Positions 36,822-46,174 of a stretch of DNA of 64,000 bases are shown here, piece by piece (within the stretch, counting starts at the first letter, position 1; each line of letters opens with the position of its first letter). A model generated the notes under the pieces. The model was not told the DNA's origin and ran no database searches. It worked only from the letters and a program-made list of their open reading frames with translations. A program made the position numbers and the translations under genes. Origin of the DNA: Microbacterium nymphoidis (GTDB taxonomy: Bacteria > Actinomycetota > Actinomycetes > Actinomycetales > Microbacteriaceae); NCBI RefSeq assembly GCF_021044885.1, contig NZ_JAJNOD010000001.1:744001-808000 (forward strand), written 5' to 3'.

Positions 36822-37409
36822 GTGACGGGAGACTCACCAGTAGACGCGATCTTCGCGCAGGCGCAGGAACTGCTGCGCGCGGTGACGTTCCGCGAGGACT
36901 TCTCGGTCCGGGAGATTCCCGCACCCCAGGGCCTCGCCCCGTACGCGATCGCGCTCGCCGGTGACGTCCGCCCCGCCGAGGAGGGTGAGTCGGCATACGG
37001 CACCGGCCGGTTCGTGCTCCTGTTCGATCCGTCGTCTCCAGATGCCTGGGAGGGGCCGTGGCGGATCGTGTGCTTCGCGCAGGCCCCGATGGAGCCGGAG
37101 ATCGGCGCGGACCCGCTCCTGGCCAGCGTCGCCTGGTCCTGGCTGCGTGATGCACTGACGTCGCACGAGGCGCAGGCTCACGCCGTCTCGGGCACGGCCA
37201 CCAAGACCATCTCCACCGGCTTTGGATCGCTGGCGGCGGAAGGGGATGGCGCACAGATCGAGCTGCGCGCCTCCTGGTCGCCGTCCGGAGCGGTGGACGG
37301 ACACGTGCGAGCATGGGCTGAGCTGGTCTGCATGCTCGCGGGACTCCCGCCGGGCTCGGAGCAGATCGAGATTTTCGGAGCACGGCATATGCGGAGCACG
37401 GCGGAGTGA
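36822..37409 (+). CDS. DUF3000 family protein
   Basis: 195-aa protein of an actinobacteria-only family. Family blocks are LAPYAIALAGDV, GTGRFVLLFDPSSPDAWEGPWRIVCFAQAPME, DALTSHEAQAHAVSGTATKTISTGFGSL, and the C-terminal GHVRAWAELVCMLAGLPPG. It is soluble with no known activity. Its stop overlaps the RNase D start (GTGA), an arrangement conserved across actinobacteria. Confidence 0.9.
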   Translation: MTGDSPVDAIFAQAQELLRAVTFREDFSVREIPAPQGLAPYAIALAGDVRPAEEGESAYGTGRFVLLFDPSSPDAWEGPWRIVCFAQAPMEPEIGADPLLASVAWSWLRDALTSHEAQAHAVSGTATKTISTGFGSLAAEGDGAQIELRASWSPSGAVDGHVRAWAELVCMLAGLPPGSEQIEIFGARHMRSTAE

Positions 37410-38611
37410 GTGTGACTGAGTACCAGGTGATCGACACCTCGGCGGGACTGGACGCCGCCATCGAACGGCTGCGCGTCGGCGTGGGCCCCGTCGCCGTCGA
37501 TGTGGAACGGGCTTCGGGGTTCCGTTACTCGCAGCGTGCCTACCTGATCCAGGTGTACCGGCGCGGCTCAGGCGTCTTCCTGTTCGATCCGCCGCCCATC
37601 GGCGATTTCCGCGCACTGCAGGACGCGATCGGCGAGGTCGAGTGGGTGTTCCACGCCGCGAGCCAGGACCTGCCATCCCTGCACGAGCTGGGCCTGTACC
37701 CGGCCACCCTCTTCGACACCGAGCTCGCGGCGCGTCTGCTCGGACACCAGCGCGTCGGTCTCGGCGCGATCGTCGAGGAGGAGCTGGGCATCACGCTGGA
37801 GAAGGCGCACTCCGCCGACGACTGGTCCACGAGGCCTCTCCCCCAGTCCTGGCTGGAGTATGCGGCGCTCGACGTGCTGCACCTCATCGACCTGCAGGAG
37901 AAGCTCGTCGCCGAGCTGGAGGAACAGGGAAAGACCCGCTTCGCTCGCGAGGAGTTCGACGCGGTTCGCGACAAGGCCCCCAAGCCGCTGCGCGAAGACC
38001 CGTGGCGCCGCCTCAGTGGCCTGCACACCGTCCGGGGCCGCCGCAACCTGGCCGTGGCCCGCGCACTGTGGGAGGCCCGCGAAGCCTACGCCCAGGAGCA
38101 GGACGTGGCGCCCGGACGCCTGATTCCGGATCGGGCGATCGTCGCGGCGGTACGCGCGGAGCCCGCCACGAAGCAAGCGCTCGCGTCTCTCAAGGAGTTC
38201 ACCGGCCGCGCCAGTCGTACGCAGCTGGACCGCTGGTGGTCTGCGATCGAGGCCGGGCGCGCCACCAGCGAGCTCCCGCCGGATCGCGTGGCCTCGGACA
38301 CGCTCCCGCCGCCCCGGGCGTGGGCGGACCGCAATCCCGCAGCCGATCTGCGCTACAAGGCAGCGCGCCCGGTCCTCGAGGAGCACGCGCGCGAGCTCAC
38401 GATGCCCAACGAGAACCTGCTCACCCCCGACTTCCTCCGGCGGGTGTCGTGGGATCATCCGGGCGACGACGTCGCCTCGATCTCGGCAGCGCTGCGCGCC
38501 CTCGGCGCGCGCGAGTGGCAGATCGAGCAGACCGCACCGCTGATCTCCGCCGCATTCATCGCGGGTCCTCCCGCCGAGCCGTCGGCGACCGCCACCGCCG
38601 CCGCCGAATGA
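37406..38611 (+). CDS. rnd: Ribonuclease D family 3'-5' exonuclease
   Basis: 401-aa DEDD-family RNase that trims tRNA and other small RNA 3' ends. Catalytic motifs: VAVDVERASGFRYSQRAYLIQV (Exo I, DxE), VFHAASQDLPSLHELG (Exo II, with the Asp after Gln), and WLEYAALDVLHLIDL (Exo III, YxxxD). Two HRDC-like helical domains follow (residues about 220-300 and 320-390). The chosen GTG overlaps the DUF3000 stop, and a GTG 6 bp later is an alternative. The symbol follows the family. Confidence 0.9.
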   Translation: MSVTEYQVIDTSAGLDAAIERLRVGVGPVAVDVERASGFRYSQRAYLIQVYRRGSGVFLFDPPPIGDFRALQDAIGEVEWVFHAASQDLPSLHELGLYPATLFDTELAARLLGHQRVGLGAIVEEELGITLEKAHSADDWSTRPLPQSWLEYAALDVLHLIDLQEKLVAELEEQGKTRFAREEFDAVRDKAPKPLREDPWRRLSGLHTVRGRRNLAVARALWEAREAYAQEQDVAPGRLIPDRAIVAAVRAEPATKQALASLKEFTGRASRTQLDRWWSAIEAGRATSELPPDRVASDTLPPPRAWADRNPAADLRYKAARPVLEEHARELTMPNENLLTPDFLRRVSWDHPGDDVASISAALRALGAREWQIEQTAPLISAAFIAGPPAEPSATATAAAE

Positions 38612-38686
38612 TGCGGGCCAGACCGCACGGCTGATCGCCGGTGCGTCCATCCCGGCCCTCCCCGGAGCCGCCCACCCTCACCGCAC

Positions 38687-38728
38687 GAGCGGAACGCCGT
38701 CCGCCTTTCGTGGACGGCGTTCCGCTCT
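38687..38728 (+). terminator. Terminator after RNase D
   Basis: Perfect 16-bp inverted repeat GAGCGGAACGCCGTCC / GGACGGCGTTCCGCTC with a 9-nt loop, about 75 bp after the RNase D stop. The remaining 264-bp gap before fadA holds only its promoter. Confidence 0.85.
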
Positions 38729-38829
38729 CGTTCACGCGGCACCGGCCCGTGATTGTCGAAAGCGTGCAAGGCTCAGAGGACAGCTGGAAGCCGATTCGTA
38801 GAAACACCCCAACGGCTTCCGGTGAACCT

Positions 38830-38852
38830 GAGTTCCACAATATGCTGGACTC
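38830..38852. promoter_or_regulatory. Inverted repeat in the fadA promoter region
   Basis: GAGTTCCA and TGGACTC, separated by 8 bp, lie 24-46 bp upstream of the fadA start. The position and symmetry fit an operator for a repressor of the fadAB operon. The regulator is not encoded nearby. Confidence 0.35.
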
Positions 38853-38875
38853 AATCTCACGACATTGGAGGCAGA

Positions 38876-40075
38876 GTGGCCGAGAACTCGGACGTCTACT
38901 TCATCGACGGCATGCGTACGCCCTTCGGGCGAGCCGGCGAGAAGGGCATGTACTGGAACACCCGCGCAGATGACCTCGTCGTCAAGGCGATCATGGGTGT
39001 GATGGAGCGGAACCCGCAGGTACCGGGCGAGCGCATCGATGACGTCGCCATCGCAGCGACCACCCAGCAGGGCGACCAGGGCCTCACTCTCGGACGGACC
39101 GGCGCCATCCTGGCGGGCCTGCCGTTGTCGGTACCGGGCTTCGCGATCGACCGCATGTGCGCCGGGGCGATGACCTCGGTGGCCACCATGGCCGGCTCCA
39201 TCGGCTTCGGCATGTACGACCTCGCCCTTGCCGGCGGCGTCGAGCACATGGGGCACCACCCGCTCGGTGTCGGCGCAGACCCCAACCCCCGCTTCCTCAC
39301 CGAGAAGCTGGTGTCCGCGGACGCGCTCAACATGGGCATCACGGCCGAGCGCCTGCACGACCGGTTCCCGCAGCTGACCAAGGAGCGCGCCGACCGCTTC
39401 GGGATGCAGAGCCAGCTCAAGGCAGAGGCCGCATATCAGGCCGGCAAGATCCAGCCGGATCTGGTCTCCGTCGCCATTCGCGACGCGAACGGTGCCTGGG
39501 GTCTGGCCACCGCTGACGAGGGACGCCGCCCCGAGACCACGATGGAGGGGCTCGCCACGCTCAAGACCCCGTTCCGTCCGCACGGGCGCGTGACGGCCGG
39601 AACGTCCTCGCCGCTCACCGACGGCGCCACGATGAGCCTGCTGGCCGGATCGCACGCGGTGTCGGAGCTGGGACTCTCGCCGAAGATGCGCCTGGTCTCC
39701 TTCGCCTTCGCCGGCGTCGAGCCCGAGGTCATGGGGATCGGCCCGATCCCCTCCACCCAGAAGGCCCTCGACAAGGCCGGACTGACGATCGACGACATCG
39801 GCGCATTCGAGCTGAACGAGGCGTTCGCGGTTCAGGTGCTCTCGTTCCTGGATCACTACGGCATCGCCGATGACGACCCGCGCGTCAACCCCTGGGGTGG
39901 TGCGATCGCGCTCGGTCACCCGCTGGCAGCCTCCGGCGTGCGCCTGATGATCCAGCTCGCGGCGCAGTTCGCCGAGCATCCGGAGGTCCGCTACGGCCTG
40001 ACCGCGATGTGCGTCGGCCTGGGCCAGGGCGGATCGATGATCTGGGAGAACCCGAACTACACCGGAAAGAAGTGA
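38876..40075 (+). CDS. fadA: Acetyl-CoA C-acyltransferase (thiolase, beta-oxidation)
   Basis: 399-aa thiolase that cleaves 3-ketoacyl-CoA. Active-site Cys is in DRMCAGAMTSVATMAG (near residue 92), with the His in GGAIALGHPLAASG and the second Cys in TAMCVGLGQGGSMIWE. NEAFAVQVL is also present. GTG at 38876 follows GGAGG by 8 bp. fadB begins 4 bp after its stop, so both subunits of the trifunctional-type complex come from one mRNA. Confidence 0.93.
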   Translation: MAENSDVYFIDGMRTPFGRAGEKGMYWNTRADDLVVKAIMGVMERNPQVPGERIDDVAIAATTQQGDQGLTLGRTGAILAGLPLSVPGFAIDRMCAGAMTSVATMAGSIGFGMYDLALAGGVEHMGHHPLGVGADPNPRFLTEKLVSADALNMGITAERLHDRFPQLTKERADRFGMQSQLKAEAAYQAGKIQPDLVSVAIRDANGAWGLATADEGRRPETTMEGLATLKTPFRPHGRVTAGTSSPLTDGATMSLLAGSHAVSELGLSPKMRLVSFAFAGVEPEVMGIGPIPSTQKALDKAGLTIDDIGAFELNEAFAVQVLSFLDHYGIADDDPRVNPWGGAIALGHPLAASGVRLMIQLAAQFAEHPEVRYGLTAMCVGLGQGGSMIWENPNYTGKK

Positions 40076-40079
40076 CCCG

Positions 40080-42227
40080 ATGACCAACTACGACGCCATC
40101 GACTTCTCGCCCCTGCAGGCTTTCGCCGCCGATGAGGTCGTCACGCACTCCCCCGTGCGCGACGTCACTCTGCCCTCTGGCAAGGTGCTCGCCCTCATCA
40201 CGCTGGACAACGGTCGCGACCACACCCGCCCCAACACGCTGGGTCCCGTCTCTCTCACCGAGCTCGGCGAAACTCTCGCCGGGCTCAAGGATCGCGCATC
40301 ACGGGGCGAGATCCAGGCGATCGGGATCACCGGCAAGCCGTTCATCCTCGCCGCCGGCGCCGACCTCTCCGAGGTGGCGAACATCCCGAACCGCGAAGCC
40401 GCGCTGCTGATCGCGCAGCTGGGTCACAAGGTGCTGGGCTCGATCACTGAGGTGGGCGTGCCCTCGTTCACCTTCGTGAACGGTCTGGCTCTCGGCGGGG
40501 GCGTGGAGATCGGGCTGAACTCCCACTACCGCACCGTCGACGCCTCCGCAGCGGCGATCGCGCTTCCCGAGGTGTTCCTCGGCATCATCCCGGGCTGGGG
40601 CGGCGCCTACCTGCTGCCCAACCTCATCGGTATCGAGAACGCGCTGGAGGTCGTGGTCTCCAACCCGCTGAAGCAGAACCGCATGCTGAAGCCCCAGCAG
40701 GCGTTCGAGCTCGGCATGATGGACGCCATCTTCCCCGCCGCGAACTTCCTCGAGGATTCCCTCGTGTGGGCAGACGGAGTGCTCAGCGGCTCCATCACGG
40801 TGGAGCGCAAGAATGAGCCCGGCAAGATCGAGCGTCTCACCAAGTGGCCCATCGCCATCAAGATGGCCAAGGGGATGCTGGAGTCGAAGATCGGCACCAT
40901 GCCCCGCTCGCCGTACAAGGCTCTGGAACTTCTCGACAAGGCCAAATCCGGCACGCGGGCTGAGGGCTTCGAGCGCGAGGACGAGGCTCTGGCCGAACTC
41001 ATCACCAGCGACGAGTTCGCGGCTTCGATGTACGCCTTCGATCTGGTGCAGAAGCGCGCCAAGCGTCCGGTCGGCGCACCAGACAAGGCCCTGGCCAAGA
41101 AGGTCACGAAAGTCGGCATCATCGGCGCAGGTCTCATGGCCAGCCAGTTCGCCCTGCTGTTCGTCCGCAAGCTCCAGGTGCCGGTGCTCATCACCGACCT
41201 CGACCAGGCGCGCGTCGACAAGGGCCTGGCGTACATCCACGAGGAGATCGCGAAGCTCGAGACCAAGGGTCGTCTGGACTCCGACACCGCGAACAAGCTG
41301 CGCGGCCTGATCCACGGCACCACGGACAAGAGCGAGTACGCGGACTGCGACTTCGTCATCGAGGCGGTATTCGAGGAGGTCGGCGTCAAGCAGCAGGTGT
41401 TCGCCGAGATCGAGCCGATCATCGCCGAGGACGCGATCATCGCGACCAACACGTCATCGCTGTCGGTCGCCGAGATCGGTGCGAAGCTCGCTCACCCCGA
41501 ACGGCTCGTCGGGTTCCACTTCTTCAACCCGGTCGCGGTGATGCCGCTGATCGAGATCGTCAAGACGGACACCACCAACGAGCAGGCGCTCGCGACCGCG
41601 TTCGTCGTTGCGCGCGGGCTCGGCAAGAACGCTGTGCTCACCGCCGATGCCCCCGGCTTCGTGGTGAACCGGCTCCTCGCCAAGGTGATGGGCGAAGCTG
41701 CGCGGGCGGTCTACGAGGGGACCCCGGTCGAGAAGGTCGAGAAGGCCTTCGGCCCACTGGGCCTGCCGATGGGCCCGTTCCAGCTCATCGACCTGGTGGG
41801 CTGGAAGGTGGCAGCCCACGTGCAGGACACGATGGTGCGCGCCTTCCCCGACCGCTTCTATGCGAATGAGAACTTCCACCAGCTGGCGGAGCTGTCCGAC
41901 ATCGTGGAGAAGGACAAGGGCGGCCGCGTCACCGGCTTCACGAAGGCTGCGGAGAAGGTTCTGAAGCCCGCCGTGGGCAAGACCCCGACCGATGAAGCGA
42001 CCATTCTTCGCCGGGTACAGGATGGCCTCGCCGAGGAGATCCGGATCATGCTCGACACCGAGGTGGTTCCCGAGGTGCAGGACATCGACCTCTGCCTCAT
42101 CCTCGGCGCCGGCTACCCGTTCATCGATGGCGGAATCACGCCCTACCTGGACCGCGAGGGCGCTTCGCAGCGTGCCGCGGGCGGCGCGTTCCACTCCCCG
42201 GAGATCCGCGGCATCGGGAATCGCTGA
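40080..42227 (+). CDS. fadB: Fatty acid oxidation multifunctional protein FadB-like
   Basis: 715-aa fusion of enoyl-CoA hydratase and 3-hydroxyacyl-CoA dehydrogenase. The N-terminal crotonase domain shows FILAAGADLSEVANI and NGLALGGGVEIGLNSHYR (oxyanion hole) and PEVFLGIIPGWGGAYLL. The dehydrogenase starts near residue 340 with the NAD motif VGIIGAGLMASQFALLF, then ATNTSSLSVAEIG, GFHFFNPVAVMPLIEIV (catalytic His) and the C-domain GPFQLIDLVGW. Glu and His residues needed for both activities are visible. Operon with fadA. Confidence 0.93.
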   Translation: MTNYDAIDFSPLQAFAADEVVTHSPVRDVTLPSGKVLALITLDNGRDHTRPNTLGPVSLTELGETLAGLKDRASRGEIQAIGITGKPFILAAGADLSEVANIPNREAALLIAQLGHKVLGSITEVGVPSFTFVNGLALGGGVEIGLNSHYRTVDASAAAIALPEVFLGIIPGWGGAYLLPNLIGIENALEVVVSNPLKQNRMLKPQQAFELGMMDAIFPAANFLEDSLVWADGVLSGSITVERKNEPGKIERLTKWPIAIKMAKGMLESKIGTMPRSPYKALELLDKAKSGTRAEGFEREDEALAELITSDEFAASMYAFDLVQKRAKRPVGAPDKALAKKVTKVGIIGAGLMASQFALLFVRKLQVPVLITDLDQARVDKGLAYIHEEIAKLETKGRLDSDTANKLRGLIHGTTDKSEYADCDFVIEAVFEEVGVKQQVFAEIEPIIAEDAIIATNTSSLSVAEIGAKLAHPERLVGFHFFNPVAVMPLIEIVKTDTTNEQALATAFVVARGLGKNAVLTADAPGFVVNRLLAKVMGEAARAVYEGTPVEKVEKAFGPLGLPMGPFQLIDLVGWKVAAHVQDTMVRAFPDRFYANENFHQLAELSDIVEKDKGGRVTGFTKAAEKVLKPAVGKTPTDEATILRRVQDGLAEEIRIMLDTEVVPEVQDIDLCLILGAGYPFIDGGITPYLDREGASQRAAGGAFHSPEIRGIGNR

Positions 42228-42242
42228 TCGTACATCGTGCGC

Positions 42243-42276
42243 AGGCGGGCGGTCCTTCGGGGCCGCCCGCCTCGTT
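42243..42276 (+). terminator. Terminator after fadB
   Basis: AGGCGGGCGG / CCGCCCGCCT hairpin with a 10-nt loop and TCGTTGTT tail, 15 bp after the fadB stop. The rest of the gap to 42521 shows no gene. Confidence 0.85.
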
Positions 42277-42521
42277 GTTCTCAGCGGCAGTGCCGGGTCC
42301 GGGCGAGCTGCGGTGCGTCTCAGCGGGATGCCGGCGCAATAGCTACTCGTCCTCAGCGACGCGACCCGCGATGGCCGTCGCCCTCTCGTTCGTTCCCGTC
42401 GGTACGTGGCCGGCGGCATGCGCGAAGTCGTAGTCCCGACAGAACCGCGCCACAGCATCGGTCAGGTGAGAATCGCGCTACGGCACCGGGCGCATGAAGA
42501 ACATCAGGGAGAGTTCGTCCG

Positions 42522-44159
42522 TCAGAACGGCGGCGGGTCGGCTGGGGAAAGACCCGGGAGGTGGTTCACGGCGACGTGGGTCGCCGCTCTGGCGTCCGTC
42601 GAGCTGGGTACCGGCGAGGCGACATCCGACGCCACGGGAGTGAAGCTCACGGCGTGGCGAGGTGGGGTATCGATGTACTCGTGACCGAGGGGACTGGTCC
42701 AGCGCAGCACCCCGCCGCCGAGGCTCTCGACCTTCCAGGCGGAGTTGTGTTTCAGGACATGGTGTCGGCGACAGAGGTGAGCGAGGTTGTCGATGCGAGT
42801 CTCGCCGCCGTCGTCCCACGCCAGCGTGTGGTCGAGATCGCATTGGTGGGTGGGTCGTCGACATCCGGGGAAGCGGCAGCGCTCATCCCGTGCGGCGAGG
42901 AAGCGACGCATCCCCGCTGACGGGGTGTACCGATCGACGGCCAGCACATCGCCGGTGACCGCATCGGTCACGAGGCGATCCCATCCCGGCTGATGTGCAG
43001 CGAGCTCCCGCACGCTGTCCGCATCGATCGGGCCCACTCCGGTGAGCGTGGCCCCCGTGTCGTCAGGTCCGGCAAGCGTTGCCACCGGGACCGTCACCTG
43101 CACCCGACCACGGATCGCGGCAACGGCCTGCGACGTTGTCGTCGGTGCGGCGCCGAGCAACAGATCGCACAGCACATCGACGGCGATCTGCGGGAGCGTA
43201 CGCATATCCGGGATCGCGCCTGCGGTGCTCGCCGTTCGGGGCCGTCCGCCAGGCGCAGAGCCATCAGAACATCTCGCGAACGAACCGGCAGGGCCCGTCG
43301 ACGACCCCGGACGCCCGGCACACCCAGAACATGCGCCTGTGCTGCTCTGTCCCAGGTCAGGTGCCGCCGGATCTCCGAAAGAGCCCTGGCCCGCGGGATC
43401 GTGCTTGATGGAGCGGGCCATTCCCATGATGCGGTCAAACGCACCATGCGCGAGGAGGGTGGGCATGAACACTGCCAAGCGCGACATACCGTCGGCATCG
43501 TCTGTGACGGTGACGCATCGTGCCCGACGCGCCTCACGATGACGATCGCTCACGGAGACGGGCATGGCCTCTTCGGCGAGCACGGCGAGGGAGTTCTTGA
43601 GTCGCCACGGGGTCGTGGACTGGGCCTGCTCCACCGCCGCCGCCTCGTACCTCGCCCGAGCCGAGTCGTCTGAGATCGCCGCCCCCGCTTGGACGATGAC
43701 CCGCACGTGCGCGGCCGTGATCGATCCGCCATCCAACGCGGCATGCGTCGCGGGGAATCGAGTCACGAGCGTGTACGCATCGCTCAACTGGCGCTGGACC
43801 TGCGCATCGCTGAGGTGAAGAGCAGCGGCGAACTCCGCCGCAACAGAGCGTACGGCCAACTCGGAAGACGCCGAGGAGTGATCACCGGACGCCTCCGGAC
43901 CCACCACCCGGCACAACACCTGCGATAGCAGGGTCGCCTGCGTCGCGGCCAGCATCGCCATCACCCGCTGCAGACGCCGCGCCTGCTCCAGCATGCGCGC
44001 CAGGTCGGCAGCCGCGGCATCGGATGCCGGAGACATCGCCGAAGGATCCGCAGCAGGTCGCACGCCCGAGAGCCGCACCAGCATCGCGGACACATCGAGG
44101 GTCGGTTTCACCCCGGCGAGTTCCTCCGCGGGCGGTGTCGTGGCGGTCGATGTGAGCAT
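42522..44159 (-). CDS. DUF222 / HNH endonuclease domain protein (13E12-like)
   Basis: 545-aa member of the actinobacterial 13E12/REP13E12 family. The N-terminal half is DUF222 (helical; ADLARMLEQARRLQRVMAMLAATQATLLSQV). The C-terminal HNH motif is CRFPGCRRPTHQCDLDHTLAWDDGGETRIDNLAHLCRRHHVLKH, with the zinc Cys pair and catalytic His-Asn-His. A poorly conserved Gly/Ser-rich linker lies between. Such genes are numerous and mobile-looking in this phylum, and their role is unclear. ATG at 44159 was preferred over an upstream frame start. Confidence 0.88.
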   Translation of the reverse strand: MLTSTATTPPAEELAGVKPTLDVSAMLVRLSGVRPAADPSAMSPASDAAAADLARMLEQARRLQRVMAMLAATQATLLSQVLCRVVGPEASGDHSSASSELAVRSVAAEFAAALHLSDAQVQRQLSDAYTLVTRFPATHAALDGGSITAAHVRVIVQAGAAISDDSARARYEAAAVEQAQSTTPWRLKNSLAVLAEEAMPVSVSDRHREARRARCVTVTDDADGMSRLAVFMPTLLAHGAFDRIMGMARSIKHDPAGQGSFGDPAAPDLGQSSTGACSGCAGRPGSSTGPAGSFARCSDGSAPGGRPRTASTAGAIPDMRTLPQIAVDVLCDLLLGAAPTTTSQAVAAIRGRVQVTVPVATLAGPDDTGATLTGVGPIDADSVRELAAHQPGWDRLVTDAVTGDVLAVDRYTPSAGMRRFLAARDERCRFPGCRRPTHQCDLDHTLAWDDGGETRIDNLAHLCRRHHVLKHNSAWKVESLGGGVLRWTSPLGHEYIDTPPRHAVSFTPVASDVASPVPSSTDARAATHVAVNHLPGLSPADPPPF

Positions 44160-44352
44160 GATCCATTGTCTCAAGATTCGAAGCTTTGTTCGAGTTATCC
44201 ACATGAGAAGAGCATGTGATCCCGCGTCCGGCGATACGCGGAGATCGCGGACCGAGCCCCAAACCCGACGACGAACGGCGGGGTAATCCCCGGATCAGGG
44301 GCCGCACTCCCCTTCCGGGCGCAGCATCCCACCGCCATCTCGAACACCCCCG

Positions 44353-45246
44353 TCACCGCCAGCGCGCTGCCGGCACCGTCGCCACGCGCTTCGCGGGCTG
44401 CACCCGCAGCAGGCACGCCAGTGCCCCGAGAACGAGGCCGACCACCACCGGTGCCGTGATCTCCTCACCGATGACCGCCCAGGCGATCACCGCGGTGACG
44501 GCGGGAATCATGGAGAACACGATCGACGCCTCCCCCGCGCCGACGGCACGGACCAGCCACGAGTAGCAGGTCGTGCCGGCCGCGCCGATCAGTCCGATGA
44601 CCACGATCAGCCCCCAGACGTCGCCGCCCGCGGGCATCTGCAGCGGTGCGGTGAGGAGAAACGGGACGAGGAGAGGGAGACCCACACATGCTCCGATGGC
44701 GTTCACCGCGATCGGACTCTCGGCGCGTAGTCGCTCTCCCTGCCAGAGCGAGCCGAGCGACAGTCCCAGCAGCGCCAGGATCACCACCGCGAGAGCGGAA
44801 CCCACCCGCGCGTCCGCGACGATCTTCGGGACACAGGCGCTCGTCACAGCCGCCGCCCCGACCGCAACGGCCCACCACACGCGCGCGCCCTGCCGCCGCC
44901 GCAGGATCACCGACGTCGCCACCGCTGTCATCACGGGGTTCATGGCGATCACGAGCGCGACGATGCCCGCACCCGCGCCATGGCCGAGCGCCCAATAGGA
45001 CGCGATGAACTGCGCACCCTGAGTGAGGACGTTCACACCGATGACATCGCGCAGCGCGCGCCCGCGCGGAAGACGGATACGCATGACCAGCACTGCCGTC
45101 CACAGCACGATCGCGATCACGATCCAGCGCAGGGCGAGCACGAGGAAGGGAGCGACGGCGCCTACCGCGACGGCGCTCAGCACGTAGTTGAGCGCGTATA
45201 GGACGATGGTCGCAGCAGCCGCGACGAGCACTGAGGGCTTGAGCAT
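44353..45246 (-). CDS. EamA-type (DMT superfamily) transporter
   Basis: 297-aa membrane protein with ten hydrophobic segments in two EamA repeats, the drug/metabolite transporter layout. Repeat 2 ends VFSMIPAVTAVIAWAVIGEEITAPVVVGLVLGALACLLRV, the typical E-rich tenth-helix signature. Likely an exporter of an amino acid or small metabolite. Divergent from an LysR gene that probably controls it. Confidence 0.87.
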   Translation of the reverse strand: MLKPSVLVAAAATIVLYALNYVLSAVAVGAVAPFLVLALRWIVIAIVLWTAVLVMRIRLPRGRALRDVIGVNVLTQGAQFIASYWALGHGAGAGIVALVIAMNPVMTAVATSVILRRRQGARVWWAVAVGAAAVTSACVPKIVADARVGSALAVVILALLGLSLGSLWQGERLRAESPIAVNAIGACVGLPLLVPFLLTAPLQMPAGGDVWGLIVVIGLIGAAGTTCYSWLVRAVGAGEASIVFSMIPAVTAVIAWAVIGEEITAPVVVGLVLGALACLLRVQPAKRVATVPAARWR

Positions 45247-45287
45247 GCTTCGACGGTGCGCCCACAGCGTTGCGGTGCCGAATCCGG

Positions 45288-45302
45288 ATCACGAATCGTG
45301 AT
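45288..45302. promoter_or_regulatory. LysR-type operator between the EamA and LysR genes
   Basis: ATCACGAATCGTGAT has perfect 7-bp arms with one central base and fits T-n11-A, the LysR box pattern. It lies 42 bp upstream of the EamA start and 39 bp upstream of the LysR start, the position for autoregulation plus activation of the transporter. Confidence 0.6.
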
Positions 45303-45340
45303 GGATCGCCGCCGAGTCGGGATTCCGGCATCACACTGGG

Positions 45341-46174
45341 ATGATGAGCGTCCTCGGCATTCCGGAACTGAGAAGTCTGCTCGCGGTGTCCGCCTTCGCC
45401 GGCGTGGGACGCGCCGCAGAGGCGCTGCACCTGTCTCAGCCGGCCGTCACCGGACACCTGCGACGTCTGGAGGCCGAGGTGGGTGCACCGCTGATCGTCC
45501 GCCGGGGCCGCACCATCGCCCTCACGGCGGCCGGCGAAACTCTCGTCGCCGATGCCTACCGGATCATCGCGGCACACGACGACGCCCTGGATCGCGCCCG
45601 CGGACGCATCGGCTCAGATCTCGTCGTCGCGTCCACGAACATGGCCGGAGTCGGGACCCTCCGCACGGTCTCTCGTGTGCTCGCCGCCCATGCTCCCGGG
45701 CAGCGTGTCTCCGTCCGATTCCATCGCACCGTGCATCTGGAGGGGTTCGCCCGGGCCGGCACAGCGGATGTGGTGCTCGGCTACGGCCGGTTCGGTGCGG
45801 ACAGCGTGCCCATCGGCCGCGTCGAGCTGGACTGGTTCACCTCCGCCGCCCACCCGCGCACGGATGCGCTCGTCGCATTCACGGCGCCGTGCCTGGTGCG
45901 CGAGACGCTGCTCGCCTCCCCCGTGGCGCGCGGGCTCGATCTCGTCCGCGAGAGCATCGATCTGACCGGCCTCCTGATGGCCGTACGCGCAGGCGAGGGC
46001 ATGACAGCGCTTCCCCGATCCCACCGCCATGAGCCGGGACTCGCCCCGGTACCGGGACTGGCATCCCCCGGGACGCTGCAGCTGAGTGCGGTCGTCTCCG
46101 AACGACTCCCCCGTGATGCTCGCCACGCCCTGGTGCGGGAGCTGCGGGCGGCTGTGGCCGCCGACGTGCTCTAA
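45341..46174 (+). CDS. LysR family transcriptional regulator
   Basis: 277-aa regulator. The winged-helix HTH is LLAVSAFAGVGRAAEALHLSQPAVTGHLRRLEAEVGAPLIVRRGRTIALTAAGETL in the first 65 residues, followed by the LysR substrate-binding fold. The effector is unknown. Divergent from the EamA transporter with a clear LysR box between, so it probably activates that exporter. Its stop overlaps the convergent GMC oxidoreductase stop by 3 bp. Confidence 0.92.
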   Translation: MMSVLGIPELRSLLAVSAFAGVGRAAEALHLSQPAVTGHLRRLEAEVGAPLIVRRGRTIALTAAGETLVADAYRIIAAHDDALDRARGRIGSDLVVASTNMAGVGTLRTVSRVLAAHAPGQRVSVRFHRTVHLEGFARAGTADVVLGYGRFGADSVPIGRVELDWFTSAAHPRTDALVAFTAPCLVRETLLASPVARGLDLVRESIDLTGLLMAVRAGEGMTALPRSHRHEPGLAPVPGLASPGTLQLSAVVSERLPRDARHALVRELRAAVAADVL